The notes beneath the pieces are model-generated. The model worked only from the letters and a program-made list of their open reading frames with translations, had not been told where the DNA came from and searched no databases. The translations under genes and the position numbers were made by a program. Positions 50,706 through 60,212 of a stretch of DNA of 64,000 nucleotides are shown here, piece by piece (position 1 is the first letter of the stretch; the number at the start of each line of letters is the position of its first letter). Where the stretch lies: positions 3,499,001 through 3,563,000 of the forward strand of contig NZ_CP138858.1 of assembly GCF_033878955.1 (NCBI RefSeq), read 5' to 3'. Source of the stretch: Coraliomargarita algicola (GTDB lineage: Bacteria > Verrucomicrobiota > Verrucomicrobiia > Opitutales > Coraliomargaritaceae).

Positions 50706-53084
50706 TTGATTTTGCTTAAGCTGAATAAAGCGCTCCCGCTTGCGTTTCTTGCGGCTACATTTCTGCAGCCTTGTGTGGCTGTGCTGGATCATCGTGCACA
50801 GTCTTGGAAGCCACAGCAGGCTGTCGGCTCGGCTCAGTTGTCGATTGCAGATATTACGACGATCGTTCTTCCGCCTCAGATGTCGGATGAGCTGCGTGCT
50901 TCGGTCGACGATTTATTGGAGCAGTTACAAGTCCACAGTGGAGCTGTGCCCAAGCTCGTGTCTGAAGGGCATCCTAAAAATGCGCTCTATTTCGAGCACG
51001 TGCAAGACGGTCGAGAGGGTGGGGCCTTTACCATCCAGCGAGAGCGTACTCGTGTGATCATCCGTAGTGCGGACCAATCAGGTTGGCGTAATGCGCTCTA
51101 TGCGATTATGAACGACCTGTTGGGCGCGCGCTGGTATTGGTCTGGCGACGTGGGCTTTGAGTTGGTTCCACCTTCACAAGCTCACTTTCCAAATCGATCT
51201 TGGCGTGAAGCGCCGGCTTTCGTGCAGCGGCGATTTTATCCAGTGAATACCGATTTTGCCCGGAGGAATCGTCTCAACTCCGTGTATTCCTTCAATCATA
51301 ACTTAGCTAAGGTTTTTAACCGTGAGTTGTTTGAATCGAAGCCGGAAGTGTTCTCACTGGTCAATGGACGGCGCCGGGCGCCTCTTGGTAGTGGAGCCAC
51401 CGATCCACAGCCGGATTTTACCCAGCCTGGCGCGGTTGAAGTTGCGGCGCAGGCGGCGTTAAATCATTTTGCCGAACATCCTGATAGTACCAGTTTCTCA
51501 CTTTCGATTAACGACAATGTGCTTTTCGATACCAGCGAGCGAACGCAGGCGGCTGTCAGTCCGCTGCGTTATTTCAGAGGTCGTCCGGATTATACCAATC
51601 TAGTTTTTGGTTTTATGAATCAAGTCGCGGAGCGTGTGTTTGAGGTAGGCGGTGCTTGGCAAACGCCTTCGGGGGAGGACCGCTACCTGACAGCGCTCTC
51701 GTATTATTGGACCGAGCCTGCTCCTGCGATTCGTATTCATCCGCGTGTCATGCCGGTACTGACTTCAGATCGTGCGCAGTGGCACGATCCGGACTACCGG
51801 CAGCAGGATAAGGATTTGATTCGTGCATGGACCCGCTCCGGGGCCGAGCGGGTCGCGACTTGGGACTATTATTTCGGAGCGCCGTACCCGTATCCTCGTC
51901 AGTTTAACCAGTGGATTGCGGAGAGCCTGCGATACATGGCGGATGAGGGAGTTGACGTTTTCTTCTCCCAACTTCCGTCATTCTGGGGGCTGGACGGTGC
52001 CAAGGCTTGGCTGGGCTCGGAGTTGCTTTGGGATCCAACTCAAGATGCCGACGCTTTGTTGGATGAATATTACGCTTGCTTTTTTGGAGCGGCATCCGGA
52101 GCGATGCGTGCTTTTTATGAGACTGCGGAGGATTACCGGAACCAGCACGAGGGCGCTGCCGACTGGATAAAACTGTATAAGGACGAGTCGAGCATCGCGC
52201 TCTTCACTCCCGAGGTTTTGCAGCAAATGCGTGCTTACTTGCAGGTGGCTGCGGATAATGTCGCGGCTGAGCCGGACGCATTACGCTATCAACAACGCGT
52301 TGAAGTGGTCTCAGAGGCCTTTCGTTTGACGGAGTTATACGCGAGCTTTGATCAATCGAGAAGAGCGCTGGTCACTGCATGTCTGGATGGTGAGCCTTCT
52401 GCTGGGATCCAGATCTTATTGGAAATTTTTAAGGCGGCCGATCAGGCATACCGCAGTTATTTTGAGGGCTATGTCGGTAGTTCTTCGTATGCACCCGAAC
52501 GCCGTAGCATTGCTCTCGGTCAATCCAATCCTGAACGATTGGCAATGGGTTTGCTACAGGAAGCACCCGGAGCGTTTGAAAGTCTGTCAGAGGACCCGAC
52601 GCTGAAGCACCGTGACTATCGTGCGCGTGATTTTCTGGGTCCTGCTTTGCCACGAGTCGCTGGTTGGTATCTTGATTATCGCGCCAGCGAACACTTCAAG
52701 GTGGAGGCGAGTCAGCATTCCAAGCTGGAGTCTGCGGGGCTGCGTCTGTCAGGCGCAGATATTGTTTCAATCTTCCGCACTTTCCCTGTCGTTGAGCAGG
52801 ATGCGTATGAATTCCGCTTGACGGGTAATTGGAAGACGAGCCTCGATAATCGTGTGAATGTTCACGTGGCTTGGTTGGATCGTGATGGGCGTAGCCTGGA
52901 ATCTGAAATGCCGCTGCGCTTGCCGATCGAGCATCGGTCGCAACCGACAACGATTCGTCTGCCCTTTGTGGCTCCGGATAATGCCAGTGATGTTCGCCTT
53001 CGCATTGTTATCTCGCGTCAATATCCTGGAGATTTTCTCGACTTGAGTGAGCTCGATTTTGGGCGTGTTGCGCCGAAACCTTAA
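50706..53084 (+). CDS. Secreted DUF4838-domain protein (glycoside-hydrolase-like)
   Basis: A 792-aa exported protein starting at a TTG directly after the lipoprotein stop; signal MILLKLNKALPLAFLAATFL. An N-terminal alpha-glucuronidase-N-like segment (~90-150; RNALYAIMNDLLGARWYW) is followed by the DUF4838 TIM-barrel-like region (LSINDNVLF, ALSYYWTEPAPAIRIHPRV, WDYYFGAPYPYPRQFNQ, MADEGVDVFFSQLPSFWGLDG) and C-terminal beta domains. Members are predicted glycan-degrading enzymes of unproven activity. Common in Verrucomicrobia and Planctomycetes. Confidence 0.82.
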   Translation: MILLKLNKALPLAFLAATFLQPCVAVLDHRAQSWKPQQAVGSAQLSIADITTIVLPPQMSDELRASVDDLLEQLQVHSGAVPKLVSEGHPKNALYFEHVQDGREGGAFTIQRERTRVIIRSADQSGWRNALYAIMNDLLGARWYWSGDVGFELVPPSQAHFPNRSWREAPAFVQRRFYPVNTDFARRNRLNSVYSFNHNLAKVFNRELFESKPEVFSLVNGRRRAPLGSGATDPQPDFTQPGAVEVAAQAALNHFAEHPDSTSFSLSINDNVLFDTSERTQAAVSPLRYFRGRPDYTNLVFGFMNQVAERVFEVGGAWQTPSGEDRYLTALSYYWTEPAPAIRIHPRVMPVLTSDRAQWHDPDYRQQDKDLIRAWTRSGAERVATWDYYFGAPYPYPRQFNQWIAESLRYMADEGVDVFFSQLPSFWGLDGAKAWLGSELLWDPTQDADALLDEYYACFFGAASGAMRAFYETAEDYRNQHEGAADWIKLYKDESSIALFTPEVLQQMRAYLQVAADNVAAEPDALRYQQRVEVVSEAFRLTELYASFDQSRRALVTACLDGEPSAGIQILLEIFKAADQAYRSYFEGYVGSSSYAPERRSIALGQSNPERLAMGLLQEAPGAFESLSEDPTLKHRDYRARDFLGPALPRVAGWYLDYRASEHFKVEASQHSKLESAGLRLSGADIVSIFRTFPVVEQDAYEFRLTGNWKTSLDNRVNVHVAWLDRDGRSLESEMPLRLPIEHRSQPTTIRLPFVAPDNASDVRLRIVISRQYPGDFLDLSELDFGRVAPKP

Positions 53085-53198
53085 TCGGGTTGTCGTGACT
53101 GCGGGCAGGCCGTCATATCGCGTAGTCGAGAATTTTGCTGAATTCTACTTGCCGCCTTGTTTGCGAGAAAGCTATCGTGGCTGGTTAAATCTGTCTCG

Positions 53199-55712
53199 AT
53201 GTCTTCGCGTTTATCCAGTCGTGTTTATAATAATGCCGCCCTTGAAGTGTGGTTTGATAATGTGGGCCTGGATTGGGAGCAGTCCTTCTCTAGGGAAGCC
53301 TTGCGGCGTGGGCGCGAGATCTATCGCAAGGGGCAAATTTCTGGCGTAGAGTTGGCCAACGACGAGGCGATCGTGCATTGCCAGTTTGCACGTAAAGACA
53401 CGTGTTATGCGGTCATTGAATGGACGCCTCAGGGGCCGAAGGTTCGCAGTTCCATCGATGATAATGCACTGGGAGATGCAGTGGCAGTTGCTGGACTTTA
53501 TGAAGTCGAAGAGTTGATCGCGGACGAGATTGACCCACTTCCATATGAGCCAAAGTCAGTCGCAGAGGAGGAAGAGCAGGCTGAAGCAGATGCCACGGAA
53601 GTCGTCGTGGAGACGGCACCTGCTCGTCGTTTGACGCCTAAGCTCGAAGGCCTCCCCGCCGGACTCAGGCTGACGGCTTACTGGACCAATGCGGACTTTT
53701 CCCATGAGCCAGCATTTCGTAGCGATGAAGTGCCGATGCACTCTGCGGAGCGAGAAGCTCTTGTGCGACTCACTGCGAAGGCTCGCGATGCGGGTTTTCA
53801 ATTCCGGCGAGAGTCCAACGATTATATCCTTTACGATCCCGAGCGGATTGCGCCATTTTTTAGCCATACACGCAAGCGTTGGGAGGATGTTTTCAACTTC
53901 ATCGATCTTGATTTAGAAGCGCAGCGAATGGCCGAAGGCGTGCGTGATGTCAAAGTGGTTGGGCGCGTGGAGTCTGCTGGCAAAGAACAAATGCGTGTGG
54001 ATTGGCGCTTGAAGCTTGGTCGGCATTGGTTGGATCCAGAAGATGCAGAGCGGTTGGCCAAAGCAGGGCGAGGCACCCATGTCGTAAGAGGGCTCGGGTT
54101 GGTGCGTATCGGTGAGGAGCAGTCGGCTGCACTAGCGGAGTGGCATGTGGCTGCAGCGGCGAATTTCGAAGAGGCGCAGACCTGGCCGCGCTATATGGTT
54201 TTTTCCCTCTTTAGCGAACGCGGCGCAGAACTCGACCTTGAGGAAGAACTGTCCGAGTGGCGTAATCATTTACTCGAGCAAGCTTCCGACGACGAGCTAG
54301 CATTACCTGAGTTCTTACGCGATTATCAAGCGCAAGGCGTGCGTTGGATGGCGAAGCTGCGCGAACTTGGCTGTCATGGCTTGTTGGCCGATGAAATGGG
54401 GCTTGGTAAGACCTTGCAGGTGTTGACGCTATTACACCATTATCCTTACCATAATAAGGATAGTCTGATAGTATGTCCCGCCAGTGTCGTCCCCGTGTGG
54501 GAGAGTGAAGCGCGGCGCTGGTATCCCGAAATTCAAACAGAGATTCTTTCCAGCGGAAACGACTTTTCTCAAAAGAGCCTAGGCGCCCCCCGCCTATGGA
54601 TCGCGAGCTATACGCAGCTGCGCCGACATAAGCATTTGTTAGACGCCGCCGAATTTGGTTATGCCGTGCTGGACGAAGCACAGCAGATTAAAAACCCCGA
54701 TGCTAAAGTGACCCAAGCCTGCTGTTCGATTTTGGCCGAATGTCGACTCGCACTGACAGGGACGCCGATTGAAAACCGCTTATTAGACCTCTGGACGCTC
54801 TTTCGATTTTTGATGCCAGGCTTGCTCGGCTCGCGGCGCCGCTTCGAGGAAGCACTCGATTCCCCAATTACCAAATTTCGCGAGACCTTTGCCAAGCGTT
54901 TACGGCAGCAATTGACCCCATTCATCCTACGCCGTCAAAAAGATAAAGTCGGCAAGGATCTACCGCCCAAGGTCGAGATGGACTTGATTTGTCCTATAAC
55001 AGCGCTGCAGCGCCAAACCTATGAGAATCTACTCGAGCGTGGTCGAGATGAATTGGGCGACGACTTGCAGTCGGCCATGCAGACACAGTCGATGCATTTC
55101 TTCTCTCTGCTCACACGCTTGCGCCAAGCCTGCTGCGATCCCGGCCTCATCCCCGAGGTGCATGCAGACATTCAGCAAAGCGGCAAAATACAAATGCTAC
55201 TGACGCGTCTGGAAGATGCGCTCAGTGGCGACGGCGCACGCAAGGTCGTAATTTTTAGTCAGTTCGTTAGCCTGCTCAAGCGGCTAAAGCCACTACTGAA
55301 AGAGACCTTTCCCAAGGTGGCCCTACTCGAATTGAGCGGGCGCACTAAGAACCGGGCAAAACCAGTTGATACCTTTCAGCAGACACAAGGGCCCGCAGTC
55401 ATCTTAGTCAGTTTACGAGCCGGGGGCACAGGTATCACCCTACATGCGGCAGATTATGTTTTTTTACTAGATCCATGGTGGAATCCCGCTGTCGAGAGCC
55501 AAGCAGTCGATCGCGTGCATCGCATCGGCCAAGATCGCCGCGTATTCGTCTACCGGATGATTACACAAGGCACCATCGAAGAGCGCATACAGCACCTCAA
55601 AAAGGAAAAACGCGAACTCTTCGAGAGCACCCTAGGCCATCTAGGCAGCGCCAAAGACCTAGCCGAACATTTCGGCGATCTCGAAGACCTCGCAAAGTTA
55701 CTTCCATCGTAG
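53199..55712 (+). CDS. SNF2-family DEAD/DEAH-box helicase
   Basis: An 837-aa protein. N-terminal SWIM-like/ degenerate region (RGREIYRKGQISGVEL), then an SNF2 core: QAQGVRWMAKLRELGCHGLLADEMGLGKTLQ (motif I), VLDEAQQIKNPDAK (II), LTGTPIENRLLDLW (III), and the helicase C domain with LVSLRAGGTGITLHAADYV, LLDPWWNPAVESQAVDRVHRIGQ, here cut to WWNPAVESQAVDRVHRIGQ. ATP-driven DNA translocase, role unspecified (transcription or repair). The ATG at 53199 is preferred to an upstream TTG. Confidence 0.92.
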   Translation: MSSRLSSRVYNNAALEVWFDNVGLDWEQSFSREALRRGREIYRKGQISGVELANDEAIVHCQFARKDTCYAVIEWTPQGPKVRSSIDDNALGDAVAVAGLYEVEELIADEIDPLPYEPKSVAEEEEQAEADATEVVVETAPARRLTPKLEGLPAGLRLTAYWTNADFSHEPAFRSDEVPMHSAEREALVRLTAKARDAGFQFRRESNDYILYDPERIAPFFSHTRKRWEDVFNFIDLDLEAQRMAEGVRDVKVVGRVESAGKEQMRVDWRLKLGRHWLDPEDAERLAKAGRGTHVVRGLGLVRIGEEQSAALAEWHVAAAANFEEAQTWPRYMVFSLFSERGAELDLEEELSEWRNHLLEQASDDELALPEFLRDYQAQGVRWMAKLRELGCHGLLADEMGLGKTLQVLTLLHHYPYHNKDSLIVCPASVVPVWESEARRWYPEIQTEILSSGNDFSQKSLGAPRLWIASYTQLRRHKHLLDAAEFGYAVLDEAQQIKNPDAKVTQACCSILAECRLALTGTPIENRLLDLWTLFRFLMPGLLGSRRRFEEALDSPITKFRETFAKRLRQQLTPFILRRQKDKVGKDLPPKVEMDLICPITALQRQTYENLLERGRDELGDDLQSAMQTQSMHFFSLLTRLRQACCDPGLIPEVHADIQQSGKIQMLLTRLEDALSGDGARKVVIFSQFVSLLKRLKPLLKETFPKVALLELSGRTKNRAKPVDTFQQTQGPAVILVSLRAGGTGITLHAADYVFLLDPWWNPAVESQAVDRVHRIGQDRRVFVYRMITQGTIEERIQHLKKEKRELFESTLGHLGSAKDLAEHFGDLEDLAKLLPS

Positions 55713-55827
55713 CTGATTCTTTCTCTGTAGCAATGCGTATAGCTCAACTCCAACTCTCACTCAATATTAATAACCAGGCTATAAGAAATGAGTTGACTTC
55801 GTCGAGAATGTTGATGTTGTTGAAAGT

Positions 55828-56562
55828 ATGAAGGTTCGTCGCACAAAGGTTCATGGTCGCGATGCGGTTTATCATTGCATGACGCGGGTGGTGAATGGGG
55901 AGCGCTTGTTCCAGGGGCGTGAGAAGGAGATGCTGCGTAAGATGATCTGGCAGGTGGCTGATTTTTGCGGGGTGCAGGTGCTGACTTATTGTGTGATGTC
56001 GAATCACTTTCACGTGCTTTTGCGTGTGCCGGATCGTCAGCAGGTGGATGATGCTGAGTTGATGCGCCGCTATCAGGTGCTGTACCCGAAACCTACCAAG
56101 TATCAGGCGGCTTCGGTCAAGGTGCTGCGCTCTCAGTTGGAGGCTGACTCTGAGGAGGCGCAGCTGTTGCGCGCGAAACTGTTGGCGCGGATGGGCGATG
56201 TCTCTGAATATATGAAGGCGGTGAAGCAGCGTTTTTCAGTCTGGTTTAATCGTAATCATAAGCGCTATGGCACTCTGTGGGCGGACCGTTTTAAGTCGGT
56301 CTTGGTCGAGGGGCATGGCAATCCGCTGCAAACGATGGCGGCTTATATTGATCTGAATCCGGTGCGTGCGGGGCTGGTGGAGGATCCTAAGGATTATCGT
56401 TTCTGCGGCTACGCGGAGGCGGTGGCGTCGCTTGGCTTAATGAGCTCAGGGGGCACAGAAGACTCCAAGTCGAAGGTGGACGCTCGGATGGGATGTCGAG
56501 CTGGTTTGTTACATGTTTGGGGTGACACTTGTCGTCGGGGGCTGGTTTGGCAGAGGCCTTGA
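55828..56562 (+). CDS. REP-associated tyrosine transposase (RAYT), N-terminal part, frameshifted
   Basis: A Y1/HUH-type transposase of the IS200/RAYT class: HUH site SNHFHVLLRVP, later KQRFSVWFNRNHKRYGTLWADRFKSVLVE with the candidate catalytic Tyr, and TMAAYIDLNPVRAGLVEDPKDYRFCGYAEAV. The frame ends in an unrelated tail after LLHVWGDTC, while the expected C-terminal region continues in the -1 frame (56529-56870). So the gene is split by a single-base change near 56540. RAYTs normally act on REP palindromes; a hairpin lies 26 bp downstream of the second part. Confidence 0.8.
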   Translation: MKVRRTKVHGRDAVYHCMTRVVNGERLFQGREKEMLRKMIWQVADFCGVQVLTYCVMSNHFHVLLRVPDRQQVDDAELMRRYQVLYPKPTKYQAASVKVLRSQLEADSEEAQLLRAKLLARMGDVSEYMKAVKQRFSVWFNRNHKRYGTLWADRFKSVLVEGHGNPLQTMAAYIDLNPVRAGLVEDPKDYRFCGYAEAVASLGLMSSGGTEDSKSKVDARMGCRAGLLHVWGDTCRRGLVWQRP

Positions 56563-56870
56563 TGCAGCATCGTCAGTTGATCTTTGGCAAGCGTGCGGCG
56601 GATGCTGACCTGTCTGAGGTGGAGCGTGCGGCTGCTTTGAAGGTGCTAAATGAAGAGGGCGGTCAATTGCCGAAGTCGGTGATGCTGCGCTGCCGGGTGC
56701 GTTATTTTACCGACGGTGCCATTCTGGGGTCGGCTGAGTTTGTGCGTGGCTTTACGGGTGCGTGGCAAATGGAGCGTGGGCGAAAGCACCCTCCGAAGGT
56801 GAATGCGATGCGTGGTGATTGGGGTGGCTTGGCTGTGATTCAGGGGCTGCGTAGGCAGGTGTTTGGTTGA
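56529..56870 (+). pseudogene. RAYT transposase, C-terminal part in the -1 frame
   Basis: 113 codons overlapping the first part by 34 bp. LAEALMQHRQLIFGKRA, KSVMLRCRVRYFTDGAILGS, FVRGFTGAWQMERGRKHP and LAVIQGLRRQVFG form the C-terminal extension common in Opitutae RAYT transposases. It has no start of its own that would make a sensible protein; it is a frameshifted piece of the same gene. Confidence 0.7.
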
Positions 56871-56895
56871 GGCGGATGTCGGCTATGTGCGTGTC

Positions 56896-56927
56896 AGGCT
56901 CAATCTACTGAGCAGGCTCTTGAGCCT
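56896..56927 (+). repeat. REP-like hairpin downstream of the RAYT gene
   Basis: Stem AGGCTCAA / TTGAGCCT (8 bp) with a 16-nt loop containing another GAGC/GCTC pair. Its position next to the RAYT gene fits a REP substrate or a terminator; there is no T-tract. Confidence 0.4.
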
Positions 56928-57026
56928 TAGAATATGGCTGATCTTATATGAAAGCATTACGGTCACGCCAATTCGTGGATCTTTGAGGTTATCGCTTCAG
57001 AGCTTTGGAATAGCGAACTGCAGGCT

Positions 57027-57848
57027 TTAGACTAAGCCGAAGTGTCGGCAGCCTTCTAATACACCGCTGGTGGCGGTGTGCTCCGCTAAATATAGCCGTT
57101 CTTGTAATGAGCGTTCTGCCAGTGCTACATGCACTTTATCGGCGAGCCCTTCGCTGGCATTTGCCACAATGATGGCACGGAACCCACTGACGAGTGCGGC
57201 GTAATCATTTCCTGAGTCGCCTGAGTAGATGACTTCGTCGGGGCGAAAGTCGGCGTGGGTGCTCAACCAGAGTAAGGCGTAGGCTTTAGATACGCCCCGC
57301 GGCATGACATCAATCAGCCCGCAATTTAGAAATGGATCGAGGCTTCCCATGCAGTCGTAGGGTAGTTGAGCTTGTTTGAGGCGTTGGCTGATGTTATCGA
57401 CTAAGCGAGTCACCGTGTCCGCTGCAGATTGATAGCTGATCTTAAAGCGTTGTTGATGGTCGGGCGGTTGCAATTCGAGCCCTTCGATTGTGAATAGAGC
57501 TTCTTCGACAGCTTGGCGGTCGACGCCACCGGAACTTTGTTCTAGATGTGCTTCGTAAGCGGTGAATACTTTAAAGCTGTCGCCGATGCGTTTATAAATC
57601 GCGCTGCCTACATCGCAGACGATCCATTCGGGAGAGGGGAGGTCGTATTGCTGCATGGCCTCGACGACCGATTCGTAATGCCGTCCGGTGGCAAACACCA
57701 GCTTTGCGTTCGAGCTGGAAAGTGCCTGACTGAGCGCTCGTAAGTCGCCGGGGTGCTTCGGGCTATCGGGCAAGGGAATGAGTGTCCCATCGAGATCAGT
57801 CGCGAGCACGGTGGGTGCGATTTTGGCTTCGGGGTTGAAATGATTCAT
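57027..57848 (-). CDS. HAD-IIB hydrolase, sucrose-6-phosphate phosphatase-like
   Basis: A 273-aa HAD phosphatase. Motif I LATDLDGTLI (D18, D20), motif II LVFATGRHYESVVEAM, motif III region around RGVSKAYALLWL, motif IV YSGDSGNDYAALV, and a C2-type cap (~90-190; FKISYQSAADTV). It resembles SPP and the HAD domain of the sucrose-phosphate synthase encoded divergently 188 bp away, so it probably dephosphorylates sucrose-6-phosphate. Confidence 0.85.
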   Translation of the reverse strand: MNHFNPEAKIAPTVLATDLDGTLIPLPDSPKHPGDLRALSQALSSSNAKLVFATGRHYESVVEAMQQYDLPSPEWIVCDVGSAIYKRIGDSFKVFTAYEAHLEQSSGGVDRQAVEEALFTIEGLELQPPDHQQRFKISYQSAADTVTRLVDNISQRLKQAQLPYDCMGSLDPFLNCGLIDVMPRGVSKAYALLWLSTHADFRPDEVIYSGDSGNDYAALVSGFRAIIVANASEGLADKVHVALAERSLQERLYLAEHTATSGVLEGCRHFGLV

Positions 57849-57950
57849 CAGGTAGGATTAGCTAGCCTGTGTCTGTGAGGGACGCAAGCGAGTTCATTTC
57901 GGCATGCGGTCTGCATATTCTATAGATAGGCAGTTTTATTCAGCAAATCA

Positions 57951-57993
57951 TGCAGAATGCCGGTCACTTTGCCGGCGGATGATTGCAGAATGC
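57951..57993. repeat. Direct repeats TGCAGAATGC in the divergent sucrose promoter region
   Basis: The 10-bp word TGCAGAATGC lies at 57951-57960 and 57984-57993, 33 bp apart (about three helical turns), on either side of a GCCGG...CCGGC hairpin. The region lies between the phosphatase and synthase genes; a regulator site is possible. Confidence 0.35.
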
Positions 57994-58036
57994 AAGGTGC
58001 TCTTACTCTCAGAAAGAATTCTACCAATACAATATT

Positions 58037-58924
58037 ATGGTTAAAGAAACAGGAATCCGAATCGCATTGATCAGCCTACATGGTTTGATTCGTGGGGAAG
58101 AACTTGAATTGGGGCGTGATGAAGACACGGGCGGGCAGACGCGCTATGTGCTCGAATTAGCCCGTGCGTTGTCAGAACGTGAGGATGTGGATCGGGTGGA
58201 TTTGATTACCCGTCAGATTATAGATGATAAAGTGTCGGATGATTATGCTAAACTGGAGGAGCCTATCGCAGATAAGGCTTATATCGTGCGTATTCCCTTT
58301 GGTCCCAAGCGCTATTTAAGTAAGTCGAAGTTGTGGCCTTACATGGAGATGTTTGTGGATCAATGCCTCAACCACTTTCAGCGGACGCGTACGGTGCCGG
58401 ATGTGATTCATGGGCACTATGCGGATGCGGGCTATGGCGGAGGACAGTTGGCACGCTTGCTGGGAATTCCATTTGTTTTTACAGGGCATTCGTTAGGACG
58501 CGTGAAGCGACAGCGTTTAGAAGAATCTGGTCTGAGTGCGGAGAAAATCGAGTCTCGCTACGCGATCTCCACGCGCATTGAGGCCGAGGAGTTTGCATTG
58601 GAGACATGTTCACTTATTTGCACCAGCACGCGGCAGGAGGTGAGAGAACAATACGAGCAATATGAAAACTATATTCCCGAGCGTATGGAAGTGATTCCGC
58701 CGGGCGTCGATCTGAGTAACTTTCGTGCGCCACGTGAGGATGATGAGCCCTCGCAGTTGGTCCAGGATGTGCGCCGCTTCTTGTATCAGCCGGATAAGCC
58801 TATGTTGGTAGCTATGGCCCGGCCTGATGAGCGTAAAAATCTGGAGATGCTTGTAAAGACCTATGGAGAGTCGCCGCAGTTACAGCGTGAGGCGAACTTG
58901 GTGCTGATTATGGGGTCCTCGTGA
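58037..58924 (+). CDS. Sucrose-phosphate synthase, N-terminal part (frameshifted)
   Basis: First ~296 codons of a GT4 sucrose-phosphate synthase: LISLHGLIRGEELELGRDEDTGGQTRYVLELA, of which GRDEDTGGQTRYVLELA is the fructose-6-P/UDP site signature, VIHGHYADAGYGGGQLA, VFTGHSLGRVKRQRL, VIPPGVDLSNF and MARPDERKNLEMLVKTYG. The frame ends LVLIMGSS-stop at 58924, where SPS is expected to read IMGnRDD; the bases just before give RDDLRQMPPG in the other frame. A single extra base near 58917 explains this. The ATG at 58037 (MVKETGIRIAL) is preferred. Confidence 0.85.
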   Translation: MVKETGIRIALISLHGLIRGEELELGRDEDTGGQTRYVLELARALSEREDVDRVDLITRQIIDDKVSDDYAKLEEPIADKAYIVRIPFGPKRYLSKSKLWPYMEMFVDQCLNHFQRTRTVPDVIHGHYADAGYGGGQLARLLGIPFVFTGHSLGRVKRQRLEESGLSAEKIESRYAISTRIEAEEFALETCSLICTSTRQEVREQYEQYENYIPERMEVIPPGVDLSNFRAPREDDEPSQLVQDVRRFLYQPDKPMLVAMARPDERKNLEMLVKTYGESPQLQREANLVLIMGSS

Positions 58925-58928
58925 TGAT

Positions 58929-60212
58929 TTGCGGCAGATGCCGCCCGGGCAGCGCACCGTGCTGGGCAATGTGCTGACGCTGATCGATGTGTATGATCTT
59001 TACGGCAAGGTTGCCTATCCGAAGCAGCATAAGGCCGACGATGTCGCTACACTTTATCGGGAGATCACTAAATCCCGCGGCGTCTTTGTAAATGCGGCGA
59101 TGACGGAGCCGTTTGGTCTCACACTGCTTGAGGCGGCGGCGAGTGGTGCACCCATTGTGGCGACTAATGATGGCGGTCCAAACGATATTATAGCGAACTG
59201 TAAGAACGGCGCATTGGTCGATCCATTCGATTCGAAATCAATTGAGAAGGCTCTGTTACATGCATTGATCGAGCCCAGCCAATGGGATGAATGGTCACGT
59301 GCCGGACTGGAGAATGTGAATAAATTCTACTCTTGGCAGCGACATGTGACTCGCTACTTGCGGGATGTCAAAGAAGTGCTCAAAGACGCCGATACGCCCG
59401 CACCGATTGCTCGCGGGCGCAAGAGTCGTCGTTTACCGCAAGTCGATCGTTTGATCATTGCTGATATCGATAATACTTTGACCGGTAACGAAGCAGCGAT
59501 GGAAGACTTTTTCCGCCTGATCAGTGAGGCGGAAGATAATATTGGTTTTGGTATCGCGACAGGCCGCCGCTATGAGGATGTGATTCCGCTGATGGAGTCG
59601 CTAAATATACCTAATCCGGAAATCCTCATTACCTCGGTCGGTACTGAGATTTATTATGGCAAAAATTATACATTGGATACGAGTTGGCGTAAGCACATCA
59701 ACTTTCGTTGGCAGCCTCAACATATTCATGAAGTTTTGGATCAGGTAGATGGTCTCTACCTGCAGGAAGAAAGTGAGCAATCCACTTTTAAGATCAGCTA
59801 CAAGGTCGACTTCTCGATCGCCCCCAAGCTGCCGCATATTAAACGCATCCTGCGCGAGCATGGCGTTCGTGCAAAGTGTATCGTGTCCCTGGGCATGTTT
59901 TTGGATATCATACCCTGTCGCGCTGGAAGTGGGCTAAGTATTCGTCACATGGCGTTTAAGTGGGGCTTCCCGCTGGAGCACATTTTGGTGGCGGGTGATT
60001 CTGGTAATGACGAAGGGATGCTCGCTGGCAACACGCTAGGCGTGGTGGTGGGCAACTATAGCCGTGAGCTTGAAAAGCTACGCAAGTATCCGCGCGTTTA
60101 TTTTGCCGAGCAACATCATGCCGCGGGTATCATCGAGGGGATCGAGTATTACAATTTCTTTGATCAGATCACGATTCCCAACGAAAAATTGACAGTCAGT
60201 GAGGATGCCTGA
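58929..60212 (+). CDS. Sucrose-phosphate synthase, C-terminal part with HAD phosphatase-like domain (frameshifted)
   Basis: Continues the SPS glycosyltransferase domain in the shifted frame: LIDVYDLYGKVAYPKQHKADD, GVFVNAAMTEPFGLTLLEAAASGAPIVATNDGGP, of which TEPFGLTLLEAAASG is the nucleotide-sugar motif, then a HAD-IIB domain from ~residue 175 (LIIADIDNTLTGN, GIATGRRYEDVIPLM, VAGDSGNDEGMLAG). Such SPS-HAD fusions occur in cyanobacteria and proteobacteria. Real codons run from about 58914; the listed start is only the first in-frame TTG. Sucrose made here may be a compatible solute. Confidence 0.85.
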   Translation: MRQMPPGQRTVLGNVLTLIDVYDLYGKVAYPKQHKADDVATLYREITKSRGVFVNAAMTEPFGLTLLEAAASGAPIVATNDGGPNDIIANCKNGALVDPFDSKSIEKALLHALIEPSQWDEWSRAGLENVNKFYSWQRHVTRYLRDVKEVLKDADTPAPIARGRKSRRLPQVDRLIIADIDNTLTGNEAAMEDFFRLISEAEDNIGFGIATGRRYEDVIPLMESLNIPNPEILITSVGTEIYYGKNYTLDTSWRKHINFRWQPQHIHEVLDQVDGLYLQEESEQSTFKISYKVDFSIAPKLPHIKRILREHGVRAKCIVSLGMFLDIIPCRAGSGLSIRHMAFKWGFPLEHILVAGDSGNDEGMLAGNTLGVVVGNYSRELEKLRKYPRVYFAEQHHAAGIIEGIEYYNFFDQITIPNEKLTVSEDA

